Source: Ananas comosus | Taxonomy: Eukaryota > Streptophyta > Magnoliopsida > Poales > Bromeliaceae | Assembly: GCF_001540865.1 (NCBI RefSeq) | Contig: NC_033623.1 | Coordinates: 12,547,286 to 12,611,285 of the forward strand | Length of the DNA stretch: 64,000 nt | Direction of reading: 5' to 3' | Shown here: piece after piece, positions 46,647 through 59,338 of the stretch | Numbering within the stretch: the stretch's first letter is position 1 | Layout: each line of letters starts with the position of its first letter | Notes under the pieces: model-generated | The model's input: the letters and a program-made list of their open reading frames with translations, nothing else | Told to the model about the DNA's origin: nothing | Databases searched by the model: none | Position numbers and translations under genes: made by a program

Positions 46647-47086
46647 ACCGGAATTTCCTGTTTATTTCGCTACTTGTGCCGTATATGGATCATGAATGGC
46701 GTGTCCACTGTAAAAAAATTCCCAAGTACTATTATCGTTATTATTTTTTCTGAAATAATTGACAATATTGAAATATTATATTATTCCTTTTATTTATATT
46801 TTTTTGAATATACTTTTTAAATTTTAAAAAAGTGTAAATATATAATTAAACCAGTCAAAACGGACATAGATGTAGCTCTATCGATTTTCGTCGATAGATC
46901 AAATTTGTTTCGCCTTGTTTTTTTAAGCCTTCTATGAAATCTTTAATATTTGATTTAGTATAATTTATTATAATATATAAGTAATATTTTAAAATTTAGA
47001 GAGATAATTATGAATTATCCCTACTGATATTTTTATTATTATTAATTTGGCTTAGGGTAAAAGCAATTTTGGAGTCAATCTCGACG

Positions 47087-47120
<34 letters not shown>

Positions 47121-47290
47121 CTTCATTATCAGTCGATCTAAAGCCGGGTTGTCAATGGACCAACTCGACTCAAAACGCAATCACGGCCCACGGGAAACCC
47201 GACCCAACTCTGATTCCAAGTGCGACTCTGATTCGACCTAAATCCAGGATTTAAACCCTCCGTCCCAACTCAATTTTGTCCTACGACAAA
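46645..47290. promoter_or_regulatory. Bidirectional spacer between VHA-c and the UFD1-like gene
   Basis: About 0.65 kb between two divergently transcribed genes. It holds AT-rich sequence and a (TTA)n run at about 47087-47118, with no open frame of interest. It must contain the promoters of both genes; I see no unambiguous TATA box. A short frame covering the (TTA)n tract is ignored because it is only the translation of that repeat. Confidence 0.6.
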
Positions 47291-48127
47291 TCCTCGATTC
47301 TCCGTGCTCTCTCCCTTCAATTCCCTGCGCTTTTCTCCTCTCATCAATTCTCTACGATACGATTTCGAGGTACGTATTTTTGATTCGATCTCCTTTTTTT
47401 AAAAAAAAAAATTTGTAGCAATTTATAGATTGTCAAAATATATAACTTTTCGGGTCCTTTTGAGGCGATAGAGTTTTTTTTTTTTGTTAAAAAAAAAGAG
47501 GCTTGTTTACTTTTGTTTTGTGGTGTTTTTTCATCATGTTATTGTATGTAATTTGGGGGAAAAAGTTACTTTTTTGGTTATCTTTGTTGATCTTCGTTAA
47601 AAGAACTTCTTTTCCCTAGTGTACTCGATAGGAAAAAGTAATTTGTTGCTTTTCTATTCTGCGGCCAAAGATCAAATTGCGATATACGAAGAAGTTTGGT
47701 GACTAAAATGTTCGAATACTTGGATTTGTAAAAGCATGCTGTGTTAGATTGTAAAGAGTTAAATTTGAAAAATAACAAGAACCACAGGGGAAGAACAACT
47801 AAATATTTTTGCTTATAAGAATTATATAGATATAGACATTGATATAGAATTAGGCTATACTTTAGTTCAAACTGAGTCTAGATTTTGTCTTTTGCTTTTC
47901 TTGATTCATAAACAGTACATAGCTGGAAAGTTGCAATTTGCGCACGTATAAAATTTTATATAACTTACTCAGATATGCTTAATGCCGCCCATGTTAGCAT
48001 TACAGTTCCCGCAGTATTCTGTGACTTGTTTTTGGCTTTTTAGTCGTTTAATTGCCGTATGCTAATCGTTGATTATTATTTGCTTGCTAGTAGGGTCCTT
48101 GAAGGTTGTTCTTCCTGATTATTCACA
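47280..48127 (+). other. 5' untranslated exons of the UFD1-like gene with a 0.72-kb leader intron
   Basis: A pyrimidine-rich stretch (about 47280-47369) ends in GATTTCGAG followed by GTACGT, a good donor. An acceptor TAG at 48091-48093 precedes GGTCCTTGAAGG, leading to the ATG at 48128. The intron 47370-48093 therefore probably splits the leader. The transcription start is inferred only from composition. Confidence 0.6.
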
Positions 48128-51100
48128 ATGGTAAGTCCGACTTGATGTGATTGTCAATACTTGATTATTTTATGCGGCATGTCTCAATAATTCTTACTGT
48201 TGCATGAATGTATAATCTTGAATTTTTAAGTTACGCTGATACATATTATCTCTTTCATTCACTCCATGCAATGTCCCCTGCTGTATTTGCTTCTAGCATA
48301 TGTTTTAAGCATCTTTGCTATATTTATTTTATGAAGGATTTTCCTTTTTAAATTCAGGGGAAAGGTTATTTACTGCTATATAATTTGGATGTGCAATATA
48401 CCCACTAGCTAATGTTGGAGTGTCGAAGACATCTGTTTGAAACATTGCATGCATGAATTGTAAAATTAGTTCATATGATAGTTTTGTAATTGCATATGAA
48501 GTTGTTGGTGTGCAGATTGTTGAATGACAAGTGAAAAGTGGTATAGAATAATCCTTTCGTGCAAGCATATCATGTTAAAACGGCACCTTTTACTTCTCTA
48601 TTATTTGCAGGGAGATGTATATTATTTCCAGTCGAAAGGTAGTAGTATATTAAGTGTATAAAAAGGAAGATGGATTTCTAGATAGAGCAATTCATTATTC
48701 TTATTTATCTGAACAAAAAGCTATATGACATTTTACTTGGAATGAGTTTTGCTGATTTTCAAACCTAACTGTGTTGAAGAGAACATGTTGCAGTTGGAGT
48801 GGCATAGTTATGCTTAGTCTTGGATATTTTGATATCTTTGCTTCCGATGCTGCACTTACAATGACAATTCTTCATTGTAATTTAACATATATGCATTTTG
48901 ATTTTACAATTTTTGGTTCTCACTCCTTGGCACAGAATCTTGGACGGTATCGACCGCATGATTTCTACAGAGATTCTTTCAAGCAAATTTATTGCTGTCG
49001 CTCAGCATCTTCTGTCAAAAAGGTTTGCTGTTCCTTGCACGCTTTTTTCAATGTCGTTATGTGGATTTCAAGCTTATAAAGGACGAAACTTAGGGACTAT
49101 TATAAAAGAGGTAATTGATCAGCAGGAGTTTCAGCTAAGTATATGAATTTCTTAGATATTTTTTGAACAGTAGAGAGACCTATTGTCTAAGTTATTTATT
49201 TAATAACTCGCTGATTTTTTCTTATGTTGAATAAATCATTTGATATGTACTACAATTCCTGTCATTTCATAGCAGATATATTGTATGGTGTATTTTAAAT
49301 AGTTCAGCTTAAAATTAGTATCCTTTGAACTAAGAGTTATATGAATGATAAAAATGCACTTTTTAAGCTTTTGCATAAATAACCAATATTTGAGTTGAAA
49401 ATTACCTTTCTATGTTTTAGTTCTTAAAATTTATAAATTCAGTATCAGATATGATTATTGGATCAGTGGTAGGCGTTTAAGTTTCTTTCTTGTTGATGCA
49501 CCCTCTGCACGCCTTACTTTGTCGGCTATAGATCATCTACTGCTGTGAGCACATGCTTTACTTTCTCTTTTGACGCTACCAATTTGGCTTTGTAGCTAGT
49601 TATATCATAATGCTTTCGGTGCTTTGTTAAGACTTGCAATATTATAGAAATTACACTTGAAAATGAAAAACTTCTTAAAGAGTCCTTCATCTGTTCTCTT
49701 CATTTTGGGAACAACATTGTTCCCGTATTTTAACAAATTGAGTTTCTTTGTGCAGCCACATCTGGAATTTGGTGACAAAGGTTTGTCCATGAACACCATC
49801 TAATAATATCAGTGTTGCACTTTTCTTTCATTATTCTCCGACTAACATGGTTTTTCTCTATCCAGTCATAATGCCTATATCTGCTCTTAATCGGCTAGGT
49901 AAATCAAACTGATTACCTGAATGCTCTTTTGTCTTTGTCTTTTTCTCTTTCATCACTTTGTTCTATTGGAATGCTATCTGGTTGCTGGTTATATGCTGCT
50001 AAACTGCTTTTTTTTTTATATATATATATATATTCCCTAGCATCCTTAGATATTGACTATCCAATGTTATTCGAGATTCACAATGATGCCGCTGACCGAG
50101 TATCGCACTGTGGTGTATTAGAGTTTGTAGCAGAAGAAGGCATGATCTACATGCCTAATTGGGTAGGCACATCACTTCGAAATTTTTGATCAATTTGCTG
50201 TGTTTTCAGTAGATAAATGAGATTCTATTGAACTTTTATTTTTTTGGATAAATTTCCTCTCGTTTATCTCTAGATGATGCAAAATATGCTTTTACAAGAT
50301 GGAGACATTGTCCATGTGCAAAACACCAGTCTCCCTAAGGGCACATTCGTCAAACTGCAGCCTCACACAAAAGACTTCTTAGATATCTCAAACCCCAGGG
50401 CCATGTAAGTACTTACGGTGACATTGTTTCAGTTGCCTATTTTCAGGCTTTAGCTGTTGTTGCTCTATTTACATTTGTCTTTGATGTTTATTGATGGGTA
50501 ACTAAATGACCATCTTCTGCAGCTTGGAAAGAACCTTGAGGAACTTCTCCTGCTTAACCACAGGTGATGGTATTATGGTAACTTACAACAACAAAAGCTA
50601 CTACATTAATATTCTGGAAACAAAGCCAGCTTCTGCAGTCGCTATTATTGAGACAGACTGCGAGGTGGATTTTGCACCTCCGCTTGACTATAAAGAACCT
50701 GAGAAGCCACAACAAGTTTCTACTACTACAAGCAAAGGTCTTACTCCTGTTTTAGTTCTTATGATACCTCGCGTTTTCTTATTTGATTCGCTTTCATTAT
50801 CCTTGCGAATCTCATTCTTCTAGCGAGTTTTCATGAGTATCTTGTATGAATCTGGGTTTCTTTTTCTCCGAATGGTCGCCTCTAAGTTAATGTTTTATAT
50901 GTGGAATTTATCAAATATTTTGCTGGTTCCAAGCCAGTATGAATGCATACTAGGTATTATGGACTCCGGTATTACATTTTGGAAAATCATTACTTGCCTT
51001 CATTTAAGATTGGTTAGAGTGTCTACATATGGTACTAACAATTAGATATAATAATAAGAATTAACTATCTTATTTTTTAACTGCAGTTAAAGGTACTGTT

Positions 51101-51987
51101 ACCTCTGTTTTGTTTTATAATCACGGAATGCTACTTAAATTGAGCATATCTATGTATTGGAAACTGCTGATAATTTAGCAAAATAAGAGAGGGGTAACCT
51201 TTTGCCAAAATTTTTGCCAAAATTTTGTGAATTCTGTCACCATGATGATTGATCTTGAAAATTTCAGCTGAAGATGCTAATGCCAAAGCTGAAGCCGAAC
51301 CAAAATTCATCCCTTTCACTGGTTCTAGTAAGCGCCTGGATGGGAAGCCTATAAAGCAGCAAGAACCAACAATGTCTTCTCATATAACCGATCACCGGAT
51401 TGAAGCAAATAAGAAAATAAAACTGGAGGATACTGCATCTACATTGTTACAGAGTAGCAGTTCTGGTCAGAAACTAGGGAAACTAGTTTTCGGCTCAAGT
51501 TCAAGCCCTCATGCTCCAAAAGAAATACCAAAGGTGCGTTTACTTGCACAGTATTTGTGTTTTTTTTCTCTCTTTCCTGCGTTTGTCGTGCTAGAATAGC
51601 TATCTGTTTTCCCTGTGTTTGAAGCTTGTATCCTATCATTTTGTTGTTAACTTTCCTAAAAAAGGTTCACCTACCATAATTTGAGCTCTGAATGAATACC
51701 TACCAAATTTCGGACCTTCTTTCCAACAAATTTGAGCATCTGCAACTCAAATGGCATCAAAAAAAATCTTTTCCTTTCTTCATTTGAAGAGCCACTGGGG
51801 CGTAACCGTATTTTTTCATTGTATACAATTCTTTGTTGAACAAATAGAGCAGTTTGTTCTGAAACTTCGAGATTAATTTGCTTTATTTGTGTAGGCTCCT
51901 AGGAAAGAAACGAAGACGGAGTCGCCGCAGCAAGAAGAGCCAAAATTCCAACCATTTACAGGGAAGAGCTTTTCCTTTAAGGATTAA
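48128..51987 (+). CDS. UFD1: UFD1-like ubiquitin fusion degradation protein (9 coding exons, 324 aa)
   Basis: Ubiquitin-binding adaptor that, with NPL4, recruits the CDC48/p97 ATPase to pull ubiquitinated proteins from membranes or complexes. Exons: 48128-48130 (only the ATG), 48936-49022, 49756-49780, 49866-49898, 50041-50162, 50274-50404, 50523-50737, 51268-51533 and 51895-51987. All junctions are GT/AG and the frame closes at 324 aa, near the family's roughly 320. Core family blocks: [59 protein letters not shown] and [14 protein letters not shown]. Two short motifs, [10 protein letters not shown] and [14 protein letters not shown], lie in the C-terminal tail that normally contacts CDC48/NPL4. 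The first 30 residues are divergent: family YRCYPASF-like sequence appears as YCCRSASS. It could be a specialised or relaxed paralogue; no stop or frameshift is seen. Confidence 0.93.
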
Positions 51988-54900
51988 TCAGGACCTGCGA
52001 AGATAAGTACGTCGGTTGAGAATGTCATCAGGAATTAGGCTTATCGTCGTTACACGCCATGTTTTCGCCAGTGAAATACCTCTACTGTATATCATTTTTT
52101 CTATTCTTTCATTCTTTATTTTCTCTTCTTCTTGAAAAATATAGCATGTAGTCAAGGTAGGTGCTATTTAAAACATTTTTGAGTTTACAATTTGATGAAC
52201 TGTAGCATTAATGAATTATTCAGGTTTGTCGCTTCAGATTTTAGTGCTAGAAGATCGTGGGTCCATGAAAACAGTGGAAACCATCATCCACAATTATCTG
52301 ACTGGTTGTAACTTCTCCAATTTTTCGTTCGTGCGATCGAATTTGAGTTTCCAGAATTTAAATTTAGTACGACGAATCCGTGTTTAAAATAAGTCAAGAT
52401 CTAAAATTTGGCCTTGACAACTACAAATTGGGCCAACTAATTGGGCCACATGTTCTCTTAGTTTCGATGGTTTAATGGGGTTACTTCCTTTCCAAATTGG
52501 CCACTTAGGGCGTGTTTGTTTTTCCTAAAATCTTGGGACGAACTTTCAAGTTGGTTTTCACGGGAATGGTGAGTTTGCGTACAGCGTGAACCCGTGACTT
52601 TGTGCTCGACGAGCGTGATGTCGAGTTCCACCGCAAAAACAGAACTCGCAGAATTCGACGGATGCGGTTTTGCAGAGACAAACGCGTCCTGAATGCATTA
52701 GAGAACAGCGCAAACAAACCATGCAACGTGCTGGTCGGCGTTCTGCAGCCTGGCCTTGGTTGTCTGGAACTAAAATATGGCATCTATCAGCAAACACTTT
52801 TTCGTCGCTATCTCTATTCTTTCTTATTTTTGGTGGGAAAAAAGAAGTTTTGGAGTGATCTCAGCTTTAGTACAGTTGAAGAACATCAGCTAAATCTTAA
52901 AAATCAGATTTTTTTTTTTGTTTTTTACTTTGCGAACAATTAATTTATTTCATTTAACTTGTATTTTAATTTTTTTATTATCTTTTCAATTGGCTGCAGC
53001 GTGCGGCTATTGTCGGATCGTTGGCGCTAATAATTGATCCCAAAAGTTCGAGCTATTAGAAATATGCAACTAATTCACTTAAAACGTACAGATACAGCGC
53101 CTACGAGTCTCGATTGTGACTCAGTCCAATCAGCCTTATACAACTTCGAACATGATTCAGTCCACCCGGCCTCACGCCATTTCGAACATGACTCGGCCCA
53201 ACATGATCTTCCGTCACGGGACGGAATGCTGACCGATTTAAGCCAACAACTATCACATGATTATATAATCCAATCGAAATTCTATTGCGAGGCCAAAACT
53301 TGCTTTTGGCTTCAAATTTTGATAGATGATTGCAGTGTGCCAACAAAATTATGCCTCGTGATTGATCAGAACAAATGGATTGCTTTTGATTTCCGTAACT
53401 TCTTAAATGGATCAGGATCTAGCAGGGATCCTGTCCGATTCGCAAGTTGCAGTAGACATGATCTTTGAAATTTCTTTTTCCCACCCTCAATAAAAATAAA
53501 GATTTTTTGTTTGCGTATATAATGTGACCAAAATATATCACTCGTACGTGGGTCTCTCTCATCAGAAATTTGGACCACTATAAGAGCACATTTGGTGCAC
53601 TATGTATGTAAGAGAAAAATATAATTAAAAAAATAAATTGCACTGCTAGTCTCTGAACTTTTATCATGTTTCATTTTGATCCTTTTACCATTTGAGACCT
53701 TATAATTTTTTTTTGAGGTTCAATCATTATATATATATAAAAAAATTATAAATCAAGCGATGGTAGAGTTGAGATATGTGATAGAAAAAATAGTCAATAA
53801 ATGTATACTACACAGATGTATAAGTATACTGAGTGTATAGAATAATTTATCATCTAATTAATAGTAAAGGGCCAAAAACAAGTTGTGATTTTCAGTTGGG
53901 CAAAAAACTTTTCTCTAATATCGTATTAATAACTACATTTTTCAAAATTCAAGTTGAATTTGGGCTTGTATTTTTGTTAATGAATAACTCCAACTAATAA
54001 ATTTAAAATTTCCAGTACGGGGTAGCTCTGCGCGCGCTTTCATGCCCCATAAAATCAATTTTATCCAAAAAAAAAAAAAGGACCAAATTTTAAGTCCTAT
54101 ATTATATGTAATAAGTGATTGAGTTACTTCGACAGATCACGCCATGAAAGCGCTTCTCTTCTCTCCTTTGAAATCGAGAGCCTCGTCCACATGCTCTTGA
54201 CCCCTCCACACAGTTTTTGGGATCCTTCCGACATGCCCGTGCTTTAATTTTCGTACAAAATACGCTACAAATTAAGCGGCGTCACTATTGTGCATTTATT
54301 CCCCATCATCCAATGTGCATTTATCAGGCATTCCATGTTGTTCTACGATAGCTTATATTTTTAGAAATAATGGTTATTATTATTATTATTATTATTTTAC
54401 GCAGCATTAAAAGCAGGGGAGTTCACGTTCAAATTTTTATTAGATTTTTAATTTAATCCAAGTGTATATAATTTTAGCTCTATAATTAAACTACCAAGTA
54501 AGCGTAAATCATCAATGCATTCATTTCCTTTACATTATTAAATACTTTATAATTAATTTCTAGTCCCTCATAGGGGTGTCAATATTTGGATAATACCAAT
54601 ACTTACCAAAACCTTTCCTAAAAACCCGTATTTACCAATTCTCAAGAGGAGAACTTGAATGGTCAATCATCAGATAACTTAGTACCAAGTAACTAGTAAT
54701 TAATGTTGTAGCACAAATTGTTTTGATGGTTTTTTTTGCATTTAGATCCCTCAATTTTTTTTTTACAATTGGTACTAGCAAATTTATATTCGCATATATG
54801 ACTCTATTCTTTCCACGCAAACGTCATGTTAATATTTTTAAGGTGAGCACGATGATTGAATTACTGTATTTATATTCACACTATAGTTCCTTTTTTAAAA

Positions 54901-55060
54901 CTTTTAGGCAATAAAAAATACAAAAAGGAATATGATGATTTAATTACAGTGTTTAAATAAAATACTTGGATCACTGTGTTCAACTTCAAAATGCCACATA
55001 AGCACTTGCGTGACAAGTTATGCAAATATAAATATGTCAGAGTCATTTGTAATTTTTTTT
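51988..55060. other. UFD1-like 3' region and spacer
   Basis: After the UFD1-like stop comes its probable 3' untranslated region. A GC-richer stretch at 52505-52800 starts TTAGGGCGTGTTTGTTTTTC, as MITE ends in this window do. A 144-aa frame at 53034-53468 contains repeated FEHDS words from a short internal DNA repeat; I see no domain and do not call it a gene. (TTA)n run near 54375-54396. Confidence 0.45.
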
Positions 55061-55572
55061 TGGAAAAACTTAAAAAATCCCTTGTGGTTTCGTACTTTTT
55101 CACTTTAGTATCCTATACTTTAAAATGTAACAAGTTAGTACCCTGTGGTTTCGCACTTTTTCACTTTAGTACCATGTGGTTTAAATTGTATCAAGTTAGT
55201 ACTCTGTGGTTGCATTTTTGTATCAAATTAGTATTCTGTGGTTTCATTTTTCTCTTTTTATTATCCATTTTAGGGTATTTTTTTCGTTAAATCAGTGACA
55301 AAGTTAATACTAAAGGATATTAAAATAAATATTCGATAAATCTAGGTAGGGTATCTGAGGTTTTTAGTATATAATTTAACGAAATATTAAACCACAGGGT
55401 ACTAAAGTAAGAAAATGTGAAACCACAGGGTACTAACTTGATACACTTTAAATCACTGGGTACTAAAGTGAGAAAGTGCGAAACCACATGGTACTAACTT
55501 GATACATTTTAAACCATAGGGTACTAAAGTGGGAAAGTGCAAAACCACATGGAGGGTATTTGAAATTTTCTT
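55061..55572. mobile_element. Mutator-like inverted-repeat MITE, copy 4
   Basis: GGAAAAACTTAAAAAATCCC at the left and GGGTATTTGAAATTTTC at the right; several inverted 'CCTGTGGTTTCGCAC' / 'GTGAAACCACAGGG' words between; centre TTTTTCGTTAAATCAG. Confidence 0.7.
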
Positions 55573-56941
55573 TTTTCTTATTTGAGAGGCTAAATACAAA
55601 AAAAAAAGAAAAAGAAAAAAAAAAGCGTTGTTTTAAATGATCAAATTTCAAATATCTCATGTGACCTGCATATATGTACACGACTCTAAAAGCTATCCCT
55701 TAATGGCATTTTGGGATATGGATATATTTAAATTAAGAACGTGTAGTAACTTTTATCTTGAAAGATTTTCTAGATGTTCGAATCCGCAAGTGCATTATTT
55801 ACGAAATTTAATCACCATCTTTCTCGGATTCTCAGGTACGGGTTTTGATCCTTGGGCCATCTCGAATATTAGTAGTAGGTTAGTTTGGAGTGGGTTAGGT
55901 TGTAGTGCCTGTGGACACTAATATAAGGAAAAAAAAAAAAAAGAAAAAAAGAAGAAGAAATAAAGGAAGTATCACTAAATTGTTAAAAATAAATAAATGG
56001 AGAGGTGCATGGATGTACCTTAATCCTTCTATAGCGTATTGATCTAATTTTGAAATAAAAGGGATCTCTACAGTACGATTAGATGGGTACGGTAATTGGA
56101 CCGGAACTATGGTGAGGATTGTACGTGAACTTGGTCTCCACACGAGTGGTGGTGACTCGTGTATAACTGTATATATATATAGTATATATAATTAATAATA
56201 TATATACATAAGTTTGTATATTATGTTACCGTCCCATTCCAGCGTAGAAGTGGGTGGAAAGTTCCTTTCACTTTTAAGTTTAATTTTAACTAAACTAAGT
56301 TATAAATGAAGGACATCATTTAAGAATCCCCCGGTACGTGTCGAAAATCAATTGGTAGTTTAAGCCGTGCTCGATCTATTAAGCCATGCATGCATTTTTA
56401 TTTATTTTTCCTTCTGTTTGTTTAATTAACACAGCATCTGCATGTGCTTCCTTCTGGCGTTCTTCTTCAATTAATTCGAGTGATTCGATCTCTTCTCTGT
56501 ACACGACGACACAATCACGGTCGTTTGTTTTGCGTATCATACGTACGATCTAAAATTTAGTGGTGACCGTAGAGATCATTAATTAATTAGATTCCATGAT
56601 GCCGTGATTGGACTGCATCGTAGAGTTATTGTGGTCCAATGCTCGCAGTTCGTAATCTATGTACAGAAATAATATTAATTAATTATGCCCTAGTAATGCT
56701 TAGTTTACAATCCCAATATGTCGGAGTCCAACATTTATATCCAAAGATTTATTTTTTCTTTGTCTTATCACATTTCTTTATACTAAAAATAAAAAAAAAA
56801 AAATGTTTGTAAACTTTAAAGAATCTTGGATGAGTGGTTGTAGAAATTACAATCTTCTTTAATTTAGAGGTAGACTTAGCATTTATCTTTCGCTGCAGGA
56901 GTACCTTTTTGGTGTTTCCTAGCTATAACACTGTACTTATA
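55573..56941. other. AT-rich spacer
   Basis: No gene or element recognised; a TA-rich stretch lies at about 56165-56215. Confidence 0.4.
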
Positions 56942-57093
56942 ATTTTTTTTTTAAGAGATAGATAAGATGCTATTCGTTTTGTTTATTTTTTTTAGAAATA
57001 AACTTAGCTAGAAACGTGAATCAACTGGGATTTAAATTTGAGAGCTCGGATACCAACAACCAAGTCCTTTGCCATCTGCGTCAGGGACGATCG
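56942..57093 (-). mobile_element. SINE, minus strand
   Basis: AGAGATAGATAAGATGCTAT tail, AGAAATAAACTTAGCTAG, GAATCAACTGGGATTTAAAT, CCAAGTCCTTTGCC and CAGGGACGATCGG head. Confidence 0.72.
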
Positions 57094-58900
57094 GTACAGT
57101 ACTTATAATTAAGTTGTTCATTGATTGATATGTATATGTAATGATCCAATGCATGCTTTGGTTGATTAATATATCCAGTCTAAGACGGTAAGTATATAGA
57201 TTGCCAATATATCTGTAGCTAGTCTAGCCATATAGAGGAGACATTTATGGAGACCATCTAAAGACTTTTTTTTTTTTTTTTATTTGTGTAGTTGAGTCAA
57301 AAACACTTCAATTTTAATTTTAGTTGAGTTATTTTGTCAAACCTTGTTTAATGATATAATTTTTCATCAAAAGATTTAATAACAAGCTTATAATTAGATT
57401 GACCATTGATATGATCATTTATGATCCTTTACATAACAAGTTGGTCTTTTTGGATATTAATTACTCCTCTCCTCACTCATGAACTCTGACATAGTATAAA
57501 TATTTTGGTCAAACCAATATTTTGGTCTAAAGATTTAAAAAGAGAAAGTTTAATTAAGACTAAATAAGCTCCTCAGCATGTGACCGATGACAACTAATGA
57601 CACTACTTCTTACCAAATACGGGCATTTTGTGTTGTCAATAGCCACCAAACGTATAAAACTTAGTTAAAGTCTCATGCACTGTCCAAGTCCAAAACATGC
57701 AACAAACATGATATGTTTCAAAATTACGCAACATGCAATTAATTACATACCTCATTGATTAATTAATAAAAGGGATTAGTTGGGAGGAATTGTGAGTTCG
57801 CATCACCATCTCAAGCTCGCAACATTACTCTACCCCCTACGTGACCATGCATCAAAAGGATATGTATGTGAGATATTAGGTGATTAATTTGCTCCCACAT
57901 TAAGCAATTTAATTTTGGTTCCCTTTGATAATTATTAATTAATGACTCCTAATATTAGACATAACATTTGCACGGACCGTCAAGTACTTGGACACAAAAA
58001 GGATCAAAGCATCGTTTGATATAATATATGTTGTTCTGGCAATAGAAGATATTAAGAGCTTGTATTGCGAGAGCTTCTGAAAAAATGTTATTTTATAAAG
58101 CTCTTGAAAGAACTATTGAGAAAATCCCCTTATATATAGCATTAAGTGGAAAATTTATGAGTTTGTGAATTCATTTAGCTTCAGATTTAGTGTTCATCAA
58201 ATTGAGTGAAGCAAAAGTAGGACCAAGCAGATATTAATTAGTCTATATGGAATCACCATAAAGTCAGCAGCACCGATTATCCAAAAATGTGATAAACTTT
58301 GCAAGATTCTCTATTAGTTTACAAGTAGTATCTAACTAATTAATGTGATGCGCTCTTTTCTCACCAACTTTAGCAGTAGGAGTCGAAAGTGATGTTAGGT
58401 GCATGGTTGATACATGGGCTTTTCTTATATCACACTCAAATTAGGTTCTACTTAAGTATAACGGTCAAAAATTATTCTTGTGGAAGAAGCAAAGTAAATG
58501 TATAAAGAGTTAGTTAGGTTTAGGATTTGTTTACTGTGCATTTTTTTTTTTTTTTTTTAACTTTGCGCGCATGAACACCACGTGCACTAATAAAGAGGAT
58601 CCAACAAAGCCACGTATTAGTTAATTGGTGCACACTAATTATTATTTCTCCTCTTGTTTATTTTTTTTATTTCTGAACCACTAGGATTAGAGGACACGAG
58701 AGAATAATTATTGCCACAAAATTCAATTAATTGATAAGTGTTAATTAGACGCTTTTTCTTAAGTTAAAGGTGACTGGGCTAATATTAATGATTTTTTAAT
58801 AGAGAGTGAAATTAATGTTGGCAACTGTATTTACATATTTAGATGCAATTGCAGGTCATTAATGAGACTCAATTATATATATCCAAAAGGCCTTGTGCAA
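57094..58900. other. AT-rich spacer
   Basis: No open frame of note, no RNA gene and no recognisable element over about 1.8 kb. Confidence 0.45.
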
Positions 58901-58915
58901 CAATTTCTCCCAAGA

Positions 58916-59086
58916 ACTAATCGTCCCTAGAGCAAGTGGCAAAGGGCTTGGTGATTGATACCCGAGACCCAAATTCGAATCCTAGCTAGTTGATTCACAT
59001 TTCCAGCTAAGTTTATTTTTAAATGAAATAAAACGAAGCGGATAGCGTACTACCTATCCCTCTCTCAAAAAAAAAAAAAAAAAAAA
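58916..59086 (+). mobile_element. SINE with 15-bp target duplication (best copy)
   Basis: tRNA-derived: A-box-like TAGAGCAAGTGGCAAAGG, B-box-like ATTCGAATCC, then TTCACATTTCCAGCTAAG, AAACGAAGCGGATAGCG, CTACC and poly(A). CAATTTCTCCCAAGA flanks it at 58901-58915 and 59087-59101. This copy defines the family. Confidence 0.9.
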
Positions 59087-59185
59087 CAATTTCTCCCAAG
59101 AGGACGTAGAAAAAGGTTTTGGGATTTAATCCCTTTCATGGTAATATACAAAGAACGTGGAAATTAGCATCGACTTTTCCCTTGT

Positions 59186-59338
59186 TTGATCGGCCGTCTC
59201 TAGCGCAAGTGGTAAAGAGTTTGGTGGTTAGTACCCGAGGTTCTAAGTTCGAATCCTAGTTGATTCACATTTCCAGCTAAGTTTATTTCTAAATGAAATA
59301 AACGAAATGGATAGCGTGCTACCTATCTCTCAAAAAAA
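59186..59338 (+). mobile_element. SINE, second copy in tandem neighbourhood
   Basis: TCTCTAGCGCAAGTGGTAAA, AAGTTCGAATCCTAGTTGAT, AATAAACGAAATGGATAGC, GTGCTACCTATCTCTC and an A run. Only about 100 bp from the copy ending at 59086, same orientation. Confidence 0.85.

Noticed and set aside
52505..52943. Short overlapping frames after the UFD1-like gene
   Set aside because: GC-rich stretch that starts like a MITE end; no domain and frames overlap on both strands.
53034..53468. 144-aa frame with repeated FEHDS words
   Set aside because: The repetition comes from short DNA repeats; no family resemblance, splice context or upstream promoter seen.
55061..55572. CRISPR-like spaced repeats (CCACAGGGTACTA words)
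   Set aside because: The repeats alternate in orientation inside a MITE of a plant nuclear genome; spacing is irregular and no associated genes exist.
58916..59338. tRNA genes, because B-box-like GTTCGAATCC occurs
   Set aside because: The sequences do not fold as complete tRNAs and carry a long non-tRNA body with poly(A); they are SINE copies.
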